A DNA stretch of 64,000 nucleotides. Origin: Pantanalinema rosaneae (GTDB lineage: Bacteria > Cyanobacteriota > Cyanobacteriia > Leptolyngbyales > Leptolyngbyaceae). Under the pieces are notes generated by a model. It was not told the DNA's origin. It worked only from the letters and a program-made list of their open reading frames with translations, and searched no databases. The stretch is from assembly GCF_050753385.1 (NCBI RefSeq), contig NZ_JBLZFZ010000036.1, positions 1 through 64,000 of the forward strand, read 5' to 3'. The first letter of the stretch is position 1; every line of letters starts with the position of its first letter. Below are positions 54,662 to 63,458 of the stretch, piece by piece. The position numbers and the translations under genes are program-made.

Positions 54662-55690
54662 ATGCAAAAGCTTACCATCACCCGACCTGACGATTGGCAT
54701 CTGCATCTCCGCGACGGTACGGCCCTGAAAGCGGTTCTGCCCTACACGGTGCGGCAGTTTGCCCGTGCGATTATCATGCCGAACTTAAAGCCCCCCATTC
54801 GCTCGGTGGCAGATGCGGTAGCCTATCGAGATCGTATCCTCGCCGCTATTCCAGAGGGCAAACAGTTTGAGCCCTTGATGACCCTCTATCTCACTGACAA
54901 TACTAGCCCCGACGACATTTTCCAGGCAAAAGAATCCCAGTTTATCAAAGCAGTTAAGTACTACCCGGCCGGAGCAACCACCAACTCGGACTCTGGTGTG
55001 ACAGACATTCGGAAGTGCGATCGCGTCTTTGAAGCGATGCAGCAGGTGGACATCCCGCTATTACTGCATGGGGAAGTGACTGATCACGATGTTGATACGT
55101 TCGATCGGGAGAAAGCGTTCATTGAGCGACATTTAATTCCCCTCAAGCAGCGATTCCCCAACCTGCGGGTAGTGCTTGAGCATATCACCACCTCCGATGC
55201 GGTGCAGTATGTTCTGTCTGCCGATACCATCGCGGCAACGATTACGCCACAACATTTGTTGTTTAACCGTAATGCCTTATTTCAAGGCGGTCTTCGCCCC
55301 CATTTTTATTGCCTGCCCATTTTGAAACGGGAGGAGCATCGTCAGGCTTTGTTGCAAGCAGCCACATCGGGGAACCCGAAGTTCTTTCTGGGCACCGATA
55401 GTGCTCCCCATACCCGCACCAGCAAAGAAAGTTCCTGTGGTTGCGCCGGATGCTTTTCGGCTCTGCATGCCCTGGAGTTGTATGCCGAAGCATTTGAAAG
55501 CATGAATGCCCTGGATAAACTGGAGGCATTTGCTAGCTTCTATGGCCCAGATTTTTATCGATTGCCGCGCAATACAGAGCGAATTACCTTGTCCAAAACG
55601 GCCTGGCGCGTTCCTGATGAAGTTCCATTTATGGAATCTGGGCTTGTTCCTCTGGGGGCAGGGCAGGAAATGACCTGGCAAATGGTGTGA
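54662..55690 (+). CDS. pyrC: dihydroorotase, type II
   Basis: This 342-residue enzyme of pyrimidine synthesis reversibly cyclises N-carbamoyl-L-aspartate to dihydroorotate. RPDDWHLHLRDGTALKAVLP has the metal-binding HxH, AVKYYPAGATTNSDSG the carbamylated lysine, LHGEVTDHDVDTFDRE further ligands, and GTDSAPHTRTSKE the catalytic Asp. The start is set at ATG 54662, giving the same N-terminal length as E. coli PyrC; a TTG seven codons upstream is less likely. A single complete housekeeping gene beside the M50 protease. Confidence 0.95.
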   Translation: MQKLTITRPDDWHLHLRDGTALKAVLPYTVRQFARAIIMPNLKPPIRSVADAVAYRDRILAAIPEGKQFEPLMTLYLTDNTSPDDIFQAKESQFIKAVKYYPAGATTNSDSGVTDIRKCDRVFEAMQQVDIPLLLHGEVTDHDVDTFDREKAFIERHLIPLKQRFPNLRVVLEHITTSDAVQYVLSADTIAATITPQHLLFNRNALFQGGLRPHFYCLPILKREEHRQALLQAATSGNPKFFLGTDSAPHTRTSKESSCGCAGCFSALHALELYAEAFESMNALDKLEAFASFYGPDFYRLPRNTERITLSKTAWRVPDEVPFMESGLVPLGAGQEMTWQMV

Positions 55691-55897
55691 AATTTGTGTT
55701 GTGTATTAAATGTCAAGCTCATCGGGAACTCGTGGATAGCTGTGGTCACTGGACGAGGGTTAATCGCATAATTTGACTGGCTGACGATCGCTTGCTGTAG
55801 TTGGTCAGACCGATTTGAAGAAAAGGTACCAATTAATTCTGAAACTAACACTTATTCCCTGGCTGAAGTGATATGAAGCCGAAACTTCTTACTTAAA

Positions 55898-55918
55898 CAG
55901 TAGACTTGTTGCGGAATA
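55898..55918 (+). repeat. left terminal inverted repeat of the IS5-like element
   Basis: The 21 bases starting CAGTAGACTTGTTGCGG are an exact inverted copy of 56902-56922. Confidence 0.93.
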
Positions 55919-55963
55919 AGAATTTTTAAGGGAAATGTGCTGCTCTTGTTACTTCCGTCGAAG

Positions 55964-56863
55964 TTAAGCGACCATCAAATAGAAGTTCCATAGCCCCGTC
56001 GCCGTCAACATCGAACGGTCATCAAAATCACTCACACGATTTCTGTACACATCGCTGGCAATCCTGTATCGTTTCACTCCCGCAAATGCATTCTCGCATC
56101 GCACCCGCCGACTACTTTTCTCACGATTCTCTTGTTTCTGCTCTTCGCTGAGGCTGCCTCCTCGCGGTTTCTTGTGAGGCATCTCAATGTTCTCATACTC
56201 CTTCTGTAACCCTAAAAAGCCTAAATCGACGGCAATCACAATCTCATCGGGAATTCCCTCAACCATCTCTACCTCATCGAGCAACCGCTTATCATGCACT
56301 TTTCCCTCTCGGGCTTGAGTGAGTACCAATACCCGTTTGCCTTCATCCACCGCCACCAGATGCTTCCGAGTGTATCGCCGCTTTTTTCCCGAATAATGCT
56401 CCTGTTGCCGCTCTTGGTCTTTTGGACGAGCAATCGGTCGCTCTGTCCCATCAATCATCACTTCTTTGACTTCCGGGTAGCGTTGCAAAAACTGCTCAAT
56501 CCGTTCGAGTTTTCGTTCCGGCAGTACCATCGTTTGCCCCAGGGCTGCTTCGAGTATCGGTTGCAGTCGGTGCATCCAGCGGTGGGCTTGGCTCCGGTCA
56601 AAGTCAAACAGAAATCCCGCCACATCAAAGGTGGGGTAACACTTGAAGTAGAACAAGATGTAGAACAGTTTCTCTGACATACTCGACAATCGAGCTTTGT
56701 CCGCTTGTCCTCCCCCCGGGGCACGTTGTCGCACCTGCGCTCGCATTTGGGCATCCCATGCCTGATTAAACGCTGGCAATAGCTCATCAAAAGCTTTCCG
56801 GTTTAGACCGGTCAGAGCACGCAGCAAACGCTCGTTATTCAAGGCACGATGGAGGTTGATCAT
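55964..56863 (-). CDS. IS5-family transposase
   Basis: This 299-residue transposase has an N-terminal DNA-binding part (LLRALTGLNRKAFDELLPAF, KLFYILFYFKCYPTFDVAGF) and a DDE_4-type catalytic core: Asp in VMIDGTERPIARPKD, Asp in EIVIAVDLGFLGLQ and Glu in RRVRCENAFAGVKRYR. The frame is intact within intact inverted repeats, so the element may be mobile. Confidence 0.92.
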   Translation of the reverse strand: MINLHRALNNERLLRALTGLNRKAFDELLPAFNQAWDAQMRAQVRQRAPGGGQADKARLSSMSEKLFYILFYFKCYPTFDVAGFLFDFDRSQAHRWMHRLQPILEAALGQTMVLPERKLERIEQFLQRYPEVKEVMIDGTERPIARPKDQERQQEHYSGKKRRYTRKHLVAVDEGKRVLVLTQAREGKVHDKRLLDEVEMVEGIPDEIVIAVDLGFLGLQKEYENIEMPHKKPRGGSLSEEQKQENREKSSRRVRCENAFAGVKRYRIASDVYRNRVSDFDDRSMLTATGLWNFYLMVA

Positions 56864-56901
56864 GCAGGCTCAAACTCGATGAAGTTATCTTGATTATCTC
56901 C

Positions 56902-56922
56902 TATTCCGCAACAAGTCTACTG
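56902..56922 (-). repeat. right terminal inverted repeat of the IS5-like element
   Basis: TATTCCGCAACAAGTCTACTG is the exact reverse complement of the left end. Confidence 0.93.
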
Positions 56923-56954
56923 AACTGGTTGCTGCATAGGAGTCAGTACTGATT

Positions 56955-57452
56955 ATGGTAGGGATTACATATCTGTATATTCTGAAACTGCTTGCAGCCC
57001 TTGGATGTGGGTTAATCGCTGGAGTATTTTTCGCCTTCTCGACCTTTGTGATGAAGGCTCTGGCTCAACAACCATCAGCACAGGGAATTGCCACGATGCA
57101 AGCCATCAACATCACGGTGATTAATCCCTGGTTTATGACTGCATTTTTGGGGACGAGCCTTGTTTGTCTGATTTTAATTGCCTCTTCACTCCTCCGATGG
57201 CAACAACCCGGCGCGGCTTATTTGCTGGTCAGTGCTTTGTTTTACCTGGTCGGTTGTTTTGGAGTGACGATGGTGTTCAACGTTCCGCTGAATGATGCGT
57301 TAGCGGTTGCCAATCCCAACAGTTCAGAAGGTGCAACTCTCTGGGCTAGATACCTGACAAACTGGACGTTTTGGAATCATGTACGGGCGATCGCCGCATT
57401 TATCGCAGCAGCCTTGTTCACAATGGCACTCAATGCTCCATCAAAACTGTAG
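56955..57452 (+). CDS. DUF1772 (anthrone oxygenase-like) membrane protein
   Basis: This 165-residue protein has four membrane helices. It opens LKLLAALGCGLIAGVFFAFS, followed by TFVMKAL, and shows VFNVPLNDALA and WTFWNHVRAIAAF, the DUF1772 pattern. In fungal relatives this fold oxidises anthrones; bacterial members have no proven role. It is the first accessory gene after the IS element and is followed at 6 bp by the glycolipid-binding gene, so the two are probably one operon. Confidence 0.85.
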   Translation: MVGITYLYILKLLAALGCGLIAGVFFAFSTFVMKALAQQPSAQGIATMQAINITVINPWFMTAFLGTSLVCLILIASSLLRWQQPGAAYLLVSALFYLVGCFGVTMVFNVPLNDALAVANPNSSEGATLWARYLTNWTFWNHVRAIAAFIAAALFTMALNAPSKL

Positions 57453-57458
57453 AGGTCG

Positions 57459-58019
57459 ATGAGTTCCCTGGAACATACGATTCTTTGGCGCAGGTTAGAT
57501 TGCCCTGGACACGATAGTTGTTGTCTTCGCAAGTCTAGTGATAGTTGGCAACTATCTGGAACAGCCATCTTCCTGTTCGAGCAAAAGCCCTGCCTTCTAT
57601 CCTACGAAGTGAATACTGATAGCAACTGGGAAACCCGCACCGCAAACGTTTCAGGTTATGTCGGTAAATCCGTTGTTATTCTGGCGATCGCTCGTACTCC
57701 AAATCATCACTGGAGTATCAATGACATAGAATTACAGGAAGCAGCAGACTGCATTGATCTGGATCTGGGTTTTACACCAGCCACCAATTTAATTGCCATT
57801 CGTCGGTTATCGTTAGCGGTTGGAGCGCGATCGCAAGCCCCTGCTGCATGGTTAGATTTTCCAGACTTTACGCTGAAACGATTGGAACAAAACTACCACC
57901 GATTATCCTACGATCGCTACGAGTACACATCACCAGATGTAGGCTATGCAGATGTTTTAGAGGTGGACGATTATGGGGCGATCGATCGTTATCCCCAACT
58001 TTGGGAGCAGGAGAGATGA
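57459..58019 (+). CDS. putative glycolipid-binding domain protein (PF06475-type)
   Basis: This 186-residue protein matches the family along its length: ILWRRLDCPGHDSCCL, DSWQLSGTAIFLF, SWNI-type strand HHWSINDIE, CIDLDLGFTPATNLIAIRRL, APAAWLDFPDFTL and a C-terminal YPQLWEQE. The fold is a beta barrel reported to bind glycolipid in related Pseudomonas proteins. Cytoplasmic, with no signal peptide. Coupled to the DUF1772 gene. Confidence 0.8.
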   Translation: MSSLEHTILWRRLDCPGHDSCCLRKSSDSWQLSGTAIFLFEQKPCLLSYEVNTDSNWETRTANVSGYVGKSVVILAIARTPNHHWSINDIELQEAADCIDLDLGFTPATNLIAIRRLSLAVGARSQAPAAWLDFPDFTLKRLEQNYHRLSYDRYEYTSPDVGYADVLEVDDYGAIDRYPQLWEQER

Positions 58020-58107
58020 AGATTAAACTCATTTAGCAGAAGACAAAGTGACAGGATAACCAATCAAGGATGACTCTCGCAAGTTCTCTTTTTCCAATGA
58101 ATCAACC

Positions 58108-58392
58108 ATGATGCGACGTTTTTCTTCCAGTTCCAACTTAATTAGGATTGGCATCATTTTGATTGCGATCGCTTTCATCGTTCTGTTTTTCCTGCCGTCA
58201 CTGGTTAACCTTCGTCTCAATCTATTAATCTCATCACTGGTTAATCAACGCGGTAGAGTCATAACGGATAGTCCAGAGATCATTGCCTTAAGAAGAATCA
58301 TTGCTGACAGCTATCTCCTTCAAAACGCTTATCTCTTTTTAATGGGTATTGTTTTGCTAGCTGCCGGACTATTCAAACAAACAAACCGCTAG
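58108..58392 (+). CDS. small two-helix membrane protein
   Basis: This 94-residue protein has two hydrophobic segments (IRIGIILIAIAFIVLFFLPS at the N-terminal side, AYLFLMGIVLLAAGLF at the end) joined by a polar loop of about 35 residues. No family is recognised. Both termini would be cytoplasmic. Confidence 0.55.
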   Translation: MMRRFSSSSNLIRIGIILIAIAFIVLFFLPSLVNLRLNLLISSLVNQRGRVITDSPEIIALRRIIADSYLLQNAYLFLMGIVLLAAGLFKQTNR

Positions 58393-58443
58393 GGAAAAAT
58401 CATCCTTTCACAGATATATGTAAACTGATCTATCAGGGAATCT

Positions 58444-59202
58444 ATGTCAAACCATGAAGAGTTTTACGACAATCCAGATATAAGAGCAAGGTATTTTGCA
58501 CATCGTATTCAACCCGATAATCCTAATGACACGCTTGAACGTCCAATTTTTCTAGATCTTGTAGACAATTTCAACCAGCTTGACATCATTGATCTTGGCT
58601 GTGGAGATGCATCGTTTGGAAAAGATGCACTCTTACAAGGGGCACACTCTTACATTGGTATCGAAGCCTCTAGAGCAATGGTTGACCTTGCTTTAGCGCA
58701 ACTAACCAATACATCAGGGAAAGTGCATCATGAGCGACTAGAAACCTGGAAGGCACAGAGCGAACAGGCGGATCTGATATCTTCGCGACTGGCTCTCCAG
58801 TATGTTGAAAACCTCAAACCTGTCTTTCAGGAAGCGTATCAAGCACTTCGTCCCGGTGGTCGAATGATTTTCTCGGTGGAGCATCCTGTGATTACCTCTA
58901 ACTTTGCAAGCTTAGCAGGAGGTCGTCGCACCACGTGGCTGGTAGATGATTACTTCAAACCGGGCGCAAGAGCACATCAATGGCTTGGACATGAGGTAAC
59001 GAAGTATCACCGCACGTTAGAGGAATATTTTGATCTGATCACAATGACTAGCTTTCAGCTAGAACGCATCCGGGAATCACGCCCTCAGCTCCAAAACTTC
59101 TCAAGTCAGGAGGAATATGAGCGACGTTTAAGAATTCCTCTTTTTCTGTTTATTTCAGCACGTAAATCAAGTCACGCTTCCCCAACCCGCGATAGAACAT
59201 AA
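58444..59202 (+). CDS. class I SAM-dependent methyltransferase
   Basis: This 252-residue protein has the AdoMet-binding motif I IIDLGCGDASFGKDALLQ, motif II acidic residue in YIGIEASRAMVD, and a post-motif region LISSRLALQYVENLKP and ALRPGGRMIFSVEHPV. The C-terminal part (HRTLEEYFDLITMTSFQLER) resembles small-molecule methyltransferases. The substrate is unknown. Same-strand neighbours are a membrane protein and a broken GNAT gene. Confidence 0.88.
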   Translation: MSNHEEFYDNPDIRARYFAHRIQPDNPNDTLERPIFLDLVDNFNQLDIIDLGCGDASFGKDALLQGAHSYIGIEASRAMVDLALAQLTNTSGKVHHERLETWKAQSEQADLISSRLALQYVENLKPVFQEAYQALRPGGRMIFSVEHPVITSNFASLAGGRRTTWLVDDYFKPGARAHQWLGHEVTKYHRTLEEYFDLITMTSFQLERIRESRPQLQNFSSQEEYERRLRIPLFLFISARKSSHASPTRDRT

Positions 59203-59251
59203 GGAGTACATGACGAAATGATTGGTAGCAACTACAGAGCCAGGAATCTCC

Positions 59252-59763
59252 ATGCCGCTTCGCGTTTTTATCAGAAGACCAGCCGAAGAAGATTGTCAGA
59301 CATTGCTAGCCCTTCACCAAAGAAGTCAGGAGTTCCATTTCCCCTGGGCTTTTCCTCCACTCAATGAGCAGGAGTGCAAAAACTACATCAATCGTTGCCA
59401 AAATGAGGACTTTGAAGGCTTGCTCATTTGTCATTCAAATAGCAATGAGATTATTGGAGTCGTAAATTTGAGCCAAATCTTCTACCGCGCGTTTCAAAAT
59501 GCTTACCTTGGTTATTATGTTGACGTAAATTTTTCAGGTCAGGGATTGATGTCAGAGGTGTGCGTTTGGCGATTGATTACGCTTTTTATACACTCAGTTT
59601 GCATCGAGTTGAAGCCAATGTTCAGCCCCAAAATAGGGCATCCATTCATTTGGTAGAGCGTCTCGGTTTCACGAAGGAAGGATTCTCTCGACGATACCTA
59701 AAAATCAACGAAGAATGGCGCGACCATGAACGGTGGGCGTTAACCGTTGAAGATTGGGTATAG
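59252..59763 (+). pseudogene. RimJ/RimL-type GNAT acetyltransferase, frameshifted
   Basis: The first frame (ATG 59252) gives FIRRPAEEDCQTLLALHQRS and GYYVDVNFSGQGLMSEV. Then one extra or missing base near 59552-59562 moves the family sequence into the next frame: RLAIDYAFYTLSLHRVEANV, IHLVERLGFTKEGFSRRYLK, ending EDWV. Joined, they make one complete RimJ-like enzyme of about 170 residues. As it stands the protein lacks half of its acetyl-CoA site. A consensus error is possible because the site is a GTGTGCG repeat. Confidence 0.82.
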
Positions 59764-59861
59764 ATGTTCCAGAAACCTAACTTTTTAGCAGACGGACGCA
59801 AGGCGTTAGTTGGTTTCCACAATGGATCATTATTTATTCTTACAGCAGGAGTAATTAAATC

Positions 59862-60260
59862 ATGGCTCAAGTCACTCCACAAAATATTAATTCAAGCTTT
59901 GTTGTACTTGATGATGCGAATAATGCAATTCCGATCGCAGTGGGCGATCGCTTCTACGAAAAGCTAGAACAGCAATTTGGAGGCTTCAAGGGAAAGCGAT
60001 TGATTTCCCACTACACCTTCGAGCAAGACTGGGATAGTTGGGAAAGACACCCTGCCGGAGAAGAATTTGTGTGCCTGTTATCCGGACAAGTAGATTTCGT
60101 GCTGGAGCAAGATGGAGGTGAGGAAGTCGTGTCTCTCAACACCCCTGGTCAATACATTCTGGTTCCACGCGGAGTATGGCATACGGCAAGGGTTCATACT
60201 CCCAGTTCAGTGTTATTTATCACGCCTGGTGAAGGAACTCAAAATCGATCTCTCTTGTAG
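59862..60260 (+). CDS. cupin-domain protein
   Basis: This 132-residue single cupin barrel has motif 1 ERHPAGEEFVCLLSGQVDFV (His and Glu metal ligands) and motif 2 PGQYILVPRGVWHTARV (His). A CAGGAG site precedes ATG. It may bind a metal and a small acid or sugar; the role is unknown. The kinase-like gene follows after 15 bp on the same strand. Confidence 0.87.
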   Translation: MAQVTPQNINSSFVVLDDANNAIPIAVGDRFYEKLEQQFGGFKGKRLISHYTFEQDWDSWERHPAGEEFVCLLSGQVDFVLEQDGGEEVVSLNTPGQYILVPRGVWHTARVHTPSSVLFITPGEGTQNRSLL

Positions 60261-60275
60261 TTCTGGTAATAATCA

Positions 60276-61313
60276 ATGACCAACAATTCTTTAGAACTTA
60301 GAAGCCAGAAATATTTTGAAATTAGTTCACTCATTTCTCGGTTGGATCATAAAAAGCTAAATTCATTGTTTGACCAGAGTGAGTCAAAAGAATCAAGTAC
60401 AGGCTGGGGAACGAATCACATTCTTGTCTTTGGACAATCCAAAGTGTTTGTGAAACGTGTTCCGGTCACAGATGCTGAACACAAAAATCTGTTTTCTACC
60501 AAAAATCTTTATGCCCTTCCGACTGGTTATCACTATGGCATTGCTTCTACTGGTTTAGGAGTTTTCCGTGAACTGACAACCCATCTCAAAATAACTCAGT
60601 GGGTACTGGAAGGAGCGATTGCCTCCGGCAACAGCGAAGCTTGCGCTAACTTTCCATTGATGTATCATTATCGGATGCTTCCTCTCGCTAAAGAGTGTTC
60701 AGATTCAGAAATCGATATAGAACGCTGGGGAAAACACGCCAATGTCAAGAAATATGTTTTGGACAGGGCAAATGCCAGGTACGAATTAGTTCTATTTTTG
60801 GAGTATATTCCCTACGTTCTAGAGACATGGTTGCAAGAGAACCCCAATCAACTTGAGAAAACGCTTAATAGTTTATGGAGGGCGATCGCCTTCCTAAGAA
60901 CGAAAGGAATCATCCACTTTGATGCACATTTCCGTAATATCCTGACGGACGGTGAACAGGTTTATTTGACTGATTTTGGGTTGGCACTTGACAAGAGTTT
61001 TGCGTTGACAGAAGAGGAAGAAATTTTCTTTGAACAAAACAGTTTGTATGACTATGGGGAAGTCCTGCGAAATTTGGGACATTTGATTCGATCGCCCTAC
61101 AACGCATGTTCCGAGAAGGATAAGTACAGGATTATGAAGAAATATGGCATCAAAGACGGTTTACAACCTTACGAAGTGGGAGCCATATTACTCGATAACA
61201 TTCAGCAGATTCAGGCGGATGGAGACCTGGTTTTAGATGAGTTTTATGTTTCCAGCATCATCAAATATCGTGCCATTATTGCACTGATGCAAGACTTCTT
61301 TGCTGAGATGTGA
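60276..61313 (+). CDS. protein-kinase-fold phosphotransferase
   Basis: This 345-residue protein has kinase-fold landmarks: Lys60 in KVFVKRVPV, catalytic HFDAHFRNIL (Asp216, Asn221) and Mg-binding LTDFGLAL (Asp233). The N-lobe lacks a clear glycine-rich loop (SSTGWGTNHILVF may substitute). The wording of the catalytic loop resembles aminoglycoside and lipopolysaccharide kinases as well as atypical Ser/Thr kinases. The substrate is not predictable. It is in an operon with the cupin gene. Confidence 0.75.
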   Translation: MTNNSLELRSQKYFEISSLISRLDHKKLNSLFDQSESKESSTGWGTNHILVFGQSKVFVKRVPVTDAEHKNLFSTKNLYALPTGYHYGIASTGLGVFRELTTHLKITQWVLEGAIASGNSEACANFPLMYHYRMLPLAKECSDSEIDIERWGKHANVKKYVLDRANARYELVLFLEYIPYVLETWLQENPNQLEKTLNSLWRAIAFLRTKGIIHFDAHFRNILTDGEQVYLTDFGLALDKSFALTEEEEIFFEQNSLYDYGEVLRNLGHLIRSPYNACSEKDKYRIMKKYGIKDGLQPYEVGAILLDNIQQIQADGDLVLDEFYVSSIIKYRAIIALMQDFFAEM

Positions 61314-61426
61314 GAAAACGACCAGAAGGATACGCCATTCCCTCATGCCAAACTACGACTGCTGCTCAACGAGACGGGATTTCTGCCAACTCAACCTCAT
61401 AATTAAACAGCCAAGAGTAGGAAACT

Positions 61427-61972
61427 GTGGAGATTATCACTAAACGATTTCTTCTCCGTGATTTTGTTCAGGAGGATGAGCCTGCATTCCTTGCCTATCA
61501 TGCTGACCCTCGTTATGCCGAGTTCTGTTCACCGGAAGAAGTGGCACCTGATTTTACTCATCAATTGCTTCAACGATTCATACAGTGGTCAACCGAAGTT
61601 CCTCGACGCAACTACCAGTTGGCGATCGTGGATCACCGCAATCTGGCGTTAATTGGTTGTGGCGGATTGCGACAGGATGGCGATGCGGCTGGGCAGGCAG
61701 AACTTGGAATTGAGTTAGCACCTCAGTACTGGGGGCGTTACGCCTATGCGATCGAAATCGGGAAAGCGTTGATTGATTTTGGGTTCCGTGATTTAGAACT
61801 AGAGGAAATTATCGGTATTTCTGTAAATGCTAACCTGAGAGTATCCCGGCTAGCAGAACGTTACGGATTCCGGGCGATCGCTACACAACTCGGTTCTGAC
61901 TGGATGCAGATGCAAGGGTGGAGCCAGATTAAGTGGCAGTTGACCAGAGAATCATGGGAGCATTGGGTCTAA
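61427..61972 (+). CDS. GNAT acetyltransferase, RimJ/RimL type
   Basis: This 181-residue protein starts at GTG 61427 (EIITKRFLLRDFVQEDEPAF). It has ELGIELAPQYWGRYAYAIEI, the acetyl-CoA loop of RimJ-like enzymes, and NANLRVSRLAERYGFRAIA. This copy is intact, unlike the GNAT at 59252. It acetylates an amine, possibly a protein N-terminus or a small molecule. The DJ-1/PfpI gene follows after 18 bp. Confidence 0.85.
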   Translation: MEIITKRFLLRDFVQEDEPAFLAYHADPRYAEFCSPEEVAPDFTHQLLQRFIQWSTEVPRRNYQLAIVDHRNLALIGCGGLRQDGDAAGQAELGIELAPQYWGRYAYAIEIGKALIDFGFRDLELEEIIGISVNANLRVSRLAERYGFRAIATQLGSDWMQMQGWSQIKWQLTRESWEHWV

Positions 61973-61990
61973 AAGATTAGGAGTTGCTTT

Positions 61991-62617
61991 ATGGAAAAGC
62001 AAATCGTTCATCTATTTGTCTTCAATACGCTTGCGGATTGGGAAACAGGATATGTCGTCGCTGGAATTAATAATCCAGATATGCAAAAACAGCCTGGACG
62101 GTATCAGATCCAAACGGTTGGTTTAGATGCTGAACCTGTCACTACGATCGGTGGGATCACGATTCTTCCTGACATTGTCCTCAATGAACTGGAACCCGGA
62201 GCCATGTTGATTTTGCCAGGAGGTGAAGCCTGGGACAGGGGTAAAAACTCGAAAATTTTGGAATCCGCGAAAGCATTATTGGCAGCGAATATTCCGGTTG
62301 CTGCAATCTGTGGTGCTACCGCAGGATTGGCTCGTGCTGGCATTTTGGATGATATCCCTCACACCAGCAATGCCTCAGAGTATCTGCAAGCAACAAATTA
62401 TCAAGGAGCAGCCCTGTATCAAAATCAGCCTGTTGTCACCTCTGGTAATGTGATTATGGCAAATTCCACCGCACCTCTTGAGTTTGCCTACCACATCTTC
62501 AAAAAGCTCGACCTCTACGAACCTCCTGTTTTAGAAGCCTGGTATGGATTGTTTAGAACGGGAGATGCTTCGTACTACTTCACCTTAGAACAACTCACAA
62601 ACCTACCCACGACCTAG
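61991..62617 (+). CDS. DJ-1/PfpI-family protein
   Basis: This 208-residue protein has flavodoxin-like start VHLFVFNTLADWETGYVVAG with the conserved Glu in ADWE, and the nucleophile elbow VAAICGATAGLAR carrying the reactive cysteine. A late SGNVIMANSTAPLEF closes the fold. Members act as glyoxalases, deglycases or chaperone-like proteins. TTAGGAG lies about 9 nt before ATG. Followed at 11 bp by the DUF3703 gene. Confidence 0.88.
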   Translation: MEKQIVHLFVFNTLADWETGYVVAGINNPDMQKQPGRYQIQTVGLDAEPVTTIGGITILPDIVLNELEPGAMLILPGGEAWDRGKNSKILESAKALLAANIPVAAICGATAGLARAGILDDIPHTSNASEYLQATNYQGAALYQNQPVVTSGNVIMANSTAPLEFAYHIFKKLDLYEPPVLEAWYGLFRTGDASYYFTLEQLTNLPTT

Positions 62618-62628
62618 CGGAGGAAATG

Positions 62629-62972
62629 ATGAAAGCCGTTTTACGAGAACACTTTAATGCCGAACTTAAGAAAGCAAAAACAGCGATTGCAGCCCAGGAT
62701 TTTGAGACTGCATGGACTGCACTGCAACGCGCTCATATTCTGGGGCAGCGGGATACCGTTGCTAATACGATCGCTCACTGGAATATGTTGAAACTTGCTT
62801 GGAGACAGAGAGATTTTCGAGAGATCAGAGGGCAAATCATGCCAGTTCTCATTGCCGCCCCGTTAACACTTCTGTATGGACAATTCCGATACTTGAGGGG
62901 TGGAAAAGTAACGTGAATGATTTAGAACAAATGTCTATTCCAGAGGACATTCGACAGATTCTAAATCAATAG
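62629..62972 (+). pseudogene. DUF3703 protein, frameshifted near the end
   Basis: The frame reads ELKKAKTAIAAQDFETAWTA, QRAHILGQRDTVANTIAHWN and RQRDFREIRGQIMPVL, the DUF3703 pattern, then runs out at GGKVT. The expected family ending (SNVNDLEQMSIPEDIRQILN) lies directly behind in another frame, ending at TAG 62970. Loss of one A from the GGAAAAGT run explains the break. A GGAGG site precedes the double ATG. Function of the family unknown. Confidence 0.72.
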
Positions 62973-63077
62973 CGTTCAAAGAGTACAACTATCCGCTCAA
63001 CTATCCGTTTGGTCAGGGATAAAACTAAATTTGAGAGCGATTGTGAATATACAGTTGTACGTCAAAGAGGTTTCAAT

Positions 63078-63458
63078 ATGGAATGGACATTCGGATGGTG
63101 GCAGATTTCCATTCAGCAAATTTATCTCACCACTCAACAACTCTCCCGAACCTATGATCAGTCAGCTTTCTGGTGGCATCAGAATTTGTGTCTTTTGGGC
63201 TATGGTCATGCTTATCGAGCAATGTGGGAATTACTTGAGAACACAAGAATGCTGTCTCTTTGGAAGGACAACTCCCATATTTGCGATTGTGGCATCGGTA
63301 CAGCAGCACTCAGCTTGAACCTGGCTCAAACCATTCATTCAGTCCTTCAAATGACAGGTGTTGATATTTCATCCGAGATGTTGAACACAGCCCATCAAAA
63401 ACTCAGTAACGCAAAGGTTATTCATCATCTTTCATTGGATTTCGGAGGGCAGACAAGG
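63078..63458 (+). pseudogene. class I methyltransferase, 3'-truncated
   Basis: ATG 63078, with AGAGG upstream, opens SAFWWHQNLCLLGYGHAYRA and the AdoMet motifs HICDCGIGTAALSLNLAQ and MTGVDISSEMLNTAHQKL. After VIHHLSLDF the methyltransferase sequence stops, although the substrate half should follow. The reading frame continues without a stop into the next gene. It is the front part of a methyltransferase joined to another gene by deletion. Confidence 0.7.

Larger units (their letters stand above)
55898..56922 (-). mobile_element. complete IS5-like insertion sequence, 1025 bp
   Basis: The element is bounded by perfect 21-bp inverted repeats, CAGTAGACTTGTTGCGGAAT(A) at 55898-55918 and its reverse complement at 56902-56922. 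Both ends are flanked by AA, which may be the target duplication. It contains one intact transposase gene. It lies 207 bp after pyrC and 32 bp before a DUF1772 gene, between housekeeping and accessory DNA. Confidence 0.92.
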
